Shown here in pieces: positions 16,138 through 17,418 of a stretch of DNA of 17,418 nt. Origin of the DNA: JAFGED01 sp964551295. Its GTDB lineage: Bacteria; Chloroflexota; Anaerolineae; B4-G1. Numbering within the stretch: position 1 is the stretch's first letter; every line of letters begins with the position of its first letter. A program made the position numbers and the translations under genes. Below the pieces are notes generated by a model. That model searched no databases. It saw only the letters and a program-made list of their open reading frames with translations, and was not told the DNA's origin. Location of the stretch: positions 1-17,418 of the forward strand of contig CAZKDJ010000077.1 of assembly GCA_964551295.1 (NCBI GenBank). Reading direction: 5' to 3'.

Positions 16138-17418
16138 ATGAAAGTGTCTCTAGTTACTATTCTGGCTGGTGTTTTTCTTGTTGCCGCTGTCTCGCTTTTT
16201 GGGAAGCCCGCCGTGATTGTATCTGCATTGCCGTTGGATGCTCCCTGGACTGCTGATGAGCAGATCAATGTAAGCACAATTGATCCGTATAATTCCACGG
16301 CGATGGACGTCGACGGGGCGGGCAACACGTATGTACTTTGGCATGGGGACAGTGGTCAGTCCTTTTCTGACGCTGTTCGTTTTCGCTATCGTTCGTCTGG
16401 AGGCGTTTGGAGTGGTGAGGAGGTGGTAGCGATTCTTCCCTGTACTCTCGCCACCGTTGAGTGCGACATCGGGCTTGATATCGCCGCCGATGATGCGGGC
16501 AACGCGTATGCCGTGTGGGGCGATCCAACGAACCAGCCGGGTAACGTGTACTTTAGCTACCGCCCGGCGGGGGGGAGTTGGTCCTCTCCTGTGCAGGTCA
16601 ACGATGTCTCGGCAAGTGCGCAGTGGTGCCCCAGTATTGCAGTCGATGGATTTGGAAATGCCTACGTGGTGTGGGAGGACTATCGCCACGGTGATCTCGA
16701 CGACGAAGAAACGGACATATACTTTAGCTATCGCCCGAGTGGAGGGGGTTGGAGTTCGGACGTTAGGGTGAACGATGACGCGGCTGGTGCGAATGAAAAC
16801 TGGTTGCCCGAGATCGCCGTGGACAGCACTGGCAATGCTCACGTCATTTGGATGTCTGATCGCACATCTTTGAATGACGTTTACTACAGCTATCGACCCG
16901 CCGGGGGGAGCTGGCAGACCAACGTAAGAGTTAACGATATTGCGGGGTCGCACGTTTGGTACTTTGATATTGCCGTCGATGGCTCAGGAAATGCCTATGT
17001 AGCGTGGATTGATGACCATGGTATGGATCATGACGTCCGCTTGGCTCATCGTCCCGCAGGAGGTAGTTGGCAGTCGAGTGAGCGGGTGAACTTGACCTCT
17101 TGTGACTATCCGGAAGGGGTAGCGGTTGCTGTTACTGATGGAGGGGCTGCAGTCGTTTTGTGGAATCCCGGATATGACACCGCACGGTACACCATGCATT
17201 CTAGATACAGGACGCCTGGGGGTTACTGGCGTGACGAGGAGCTCGTTCCCGATGCCTATAGCCCTGACCAGCTGTCCCAACCGCACGTGGCCATTGATGG
17301 GGTGGGCAATGCCTATGCCGTTTGGTCTGCGCAGCGAGACGGTGGTGAAGACGATGATTACATAGCCTCAGTAGATCCAATTTTCGTCACTCCGAGCGGA
17401 GCGAGGAGTCTCCCAATG
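16138..17418 (+). CDS. Secreted propeller-like repeat protein, 3' end outside window
   Basis: The frame stays open for 427 codons to the last base, so the gene is cut by the right edge. The first 30 or so residues form a Sec signal peptide (MKVSLVTILAGVFLVAAVSLF, possible cleavage after VSA). What follows is six to seven repeats of about 50-65 residues with the pattern IAVDxxGNAYVVW, then a variable acidic loop, then YFSYRPxGGxWSxxVRVND. Examples are GNTYVLW, GNAYAVW, GNAYVVW, GNAHVIW, GNAYVAW and GNAYAVW. This resembles sialidase/BNR-type or other beta-propeller blades and suggests an extracellular or surface protein. There are no catalytic sialidase residues I can assign, so I do not call an enzyme. 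The best ribosome binding site (AAGGGGG, 16115-16121) is 16 bases from this ATG. Bases 16065-16137 before it hold nothing else. Base composition is less GC-rich than in the preceding gene. Confidence 0.85.
   Translation, partial: MKVSLVTILAGVFLVAAVSLFGKPAVIVSALPLDAPWTADEQINVSTIDPYNSTAMDVDGAGNTYVLWHGDSGQSFSDAVRFRYRSSGGVWSGEEVVAILPCTLATVECDIGLDIAADDAGNAYAVWGDPTNQPGNVYFSYRPAGGSWSSPVQVNDVSASAQWCPSIAVDGFGNAYVVWEDYRHGDLDDEETDIYFSYRPSGGGWSSDVRVNDDAAGANENWLPEIAVDSTGNAHVIWMSDRTSLNDVYYSYRPAGGSWQTNVRVNDIAGSHVWYFDIAVDGSGNAYVAWIDDHGMDHDVRLAHRPAGGSWQSSERVNLTSCDYPEGVAVAVTDGGAAVVLWNPGYDTARYTMHSRYRTPGGYWRDEELVPDAYSPDQLSQPHVAIDGVGNAYAVWSAQRDGGEDDDYIASVDPIFVTPSGARSLPM
17385..17413. repeat. Short palindromic repeat at the right edge, in the secreted protein gene
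   Basis: The segment contains CTCCG-AG-CGGAG (17390-17401) followed by GGAGT (17405-17409), which can alternatively pair with ACTCC at 17389-17393. It resembles the short CTCCGAGCGGAGCGAGGA-type palindromes I recall scattered in many bacterial genomes, and the propeller pattern breaks off about 12 codons before it. The window ends here, so its full extent is unknown. Confidence 0.5.

Noticed and set aside
16131..16256. Forty-one codon frame with a well-spaced ribosome binding site
   Set aside because: The translation is a Cys/Ser-rich shadow of the signal peptide region; I keep it only as a start-site oddity, not as a gene.
1..17418. tRNA, rRNA, transposase, integrase or defence genes
   Set aside because: I looked on both strands and saw no cloverleaf, rRNA-like segment or matching protein motifs.

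Overview
The window comes from a bacterial chromosome of fairly high GC content. All seven genes lie on the + strand and are closely packed. There is no phage, plasmid, CRISPR, rRNA or tRNA signal. A Chloroflexota host (Anaerolineae-like) is my best guess. It rests on a very long PAS/GAF histidine kinase, large fused enzymes, a cyclic-glucan-synthase-type protein outside the Proteobacteria, and short palindromic and heptamer repeats inside coding sequence. This assignment is inference, not proof.

Layout. (1) 2-4666 is the 3' part of a cyclic beta-1,2-glucan synthase (NdvB/ChvB/Cgs family), cut by the left edge. (2) 4713-8330 is a soluble PAS-PAS-GAF-GAF-GAF-PAS histidine kinase whose three GAF modules are an exact 546-bp-period tandem triplication. 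(3) 8333-9427 is a THUMP-domain RNA methyltransferase of the Trm14/TrmN type. (4) 9424-10287 is an SMP-30/gluconolactonase-type lactonase. Genes 2-4 are spaced by 2 bp and then overlap by 4 bp, so they look translationally coupled. (5) 10320-12272 is a sugar-type ABC permease in which a MalF-like and a MalG-like half are joined in one chain, followed by a charged tail with five T-V-R-L/T-M-R repeats. (6) 12366-16064 is a three-part molybdenum hydroxylase (xanthine dehydrogenase/aldehyde oxidase family): a degenerate FAD-subunit remnant, then the 2Fe-2S domains, then the molybdenum-cofactor domain. (7) 16138 to the right edge is a secreted protein of about seven propeller-like repeats, open at the window end.

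How they may work together. The glucan synthase, lactonase, sugar-type permease and molybdenum hydroxylase would fit carbohydrate uptake and oxidation (aldose or aldehyde to acid, lactone to acid), but no substrate is shown. The ATPase, binding protein, response regulator and catalytic FAD subunit are not in the window.

The most unusual features are in genes 5 and 6. The molybdenum hydroxylase has absorbed three unrelated repeat elements in frame: a TCTCCAA heptamer array, a 15-bp-arm palindrome and a GC-rich nested palindrome. Its FAD domain has lost its flavin motifs. The permease has eroded EAA loops and an 11-residue-period tail whose threonines match the pT-x-x-L pattern read by FHA domains. 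No gene-free stretch exceeds 100 bp.
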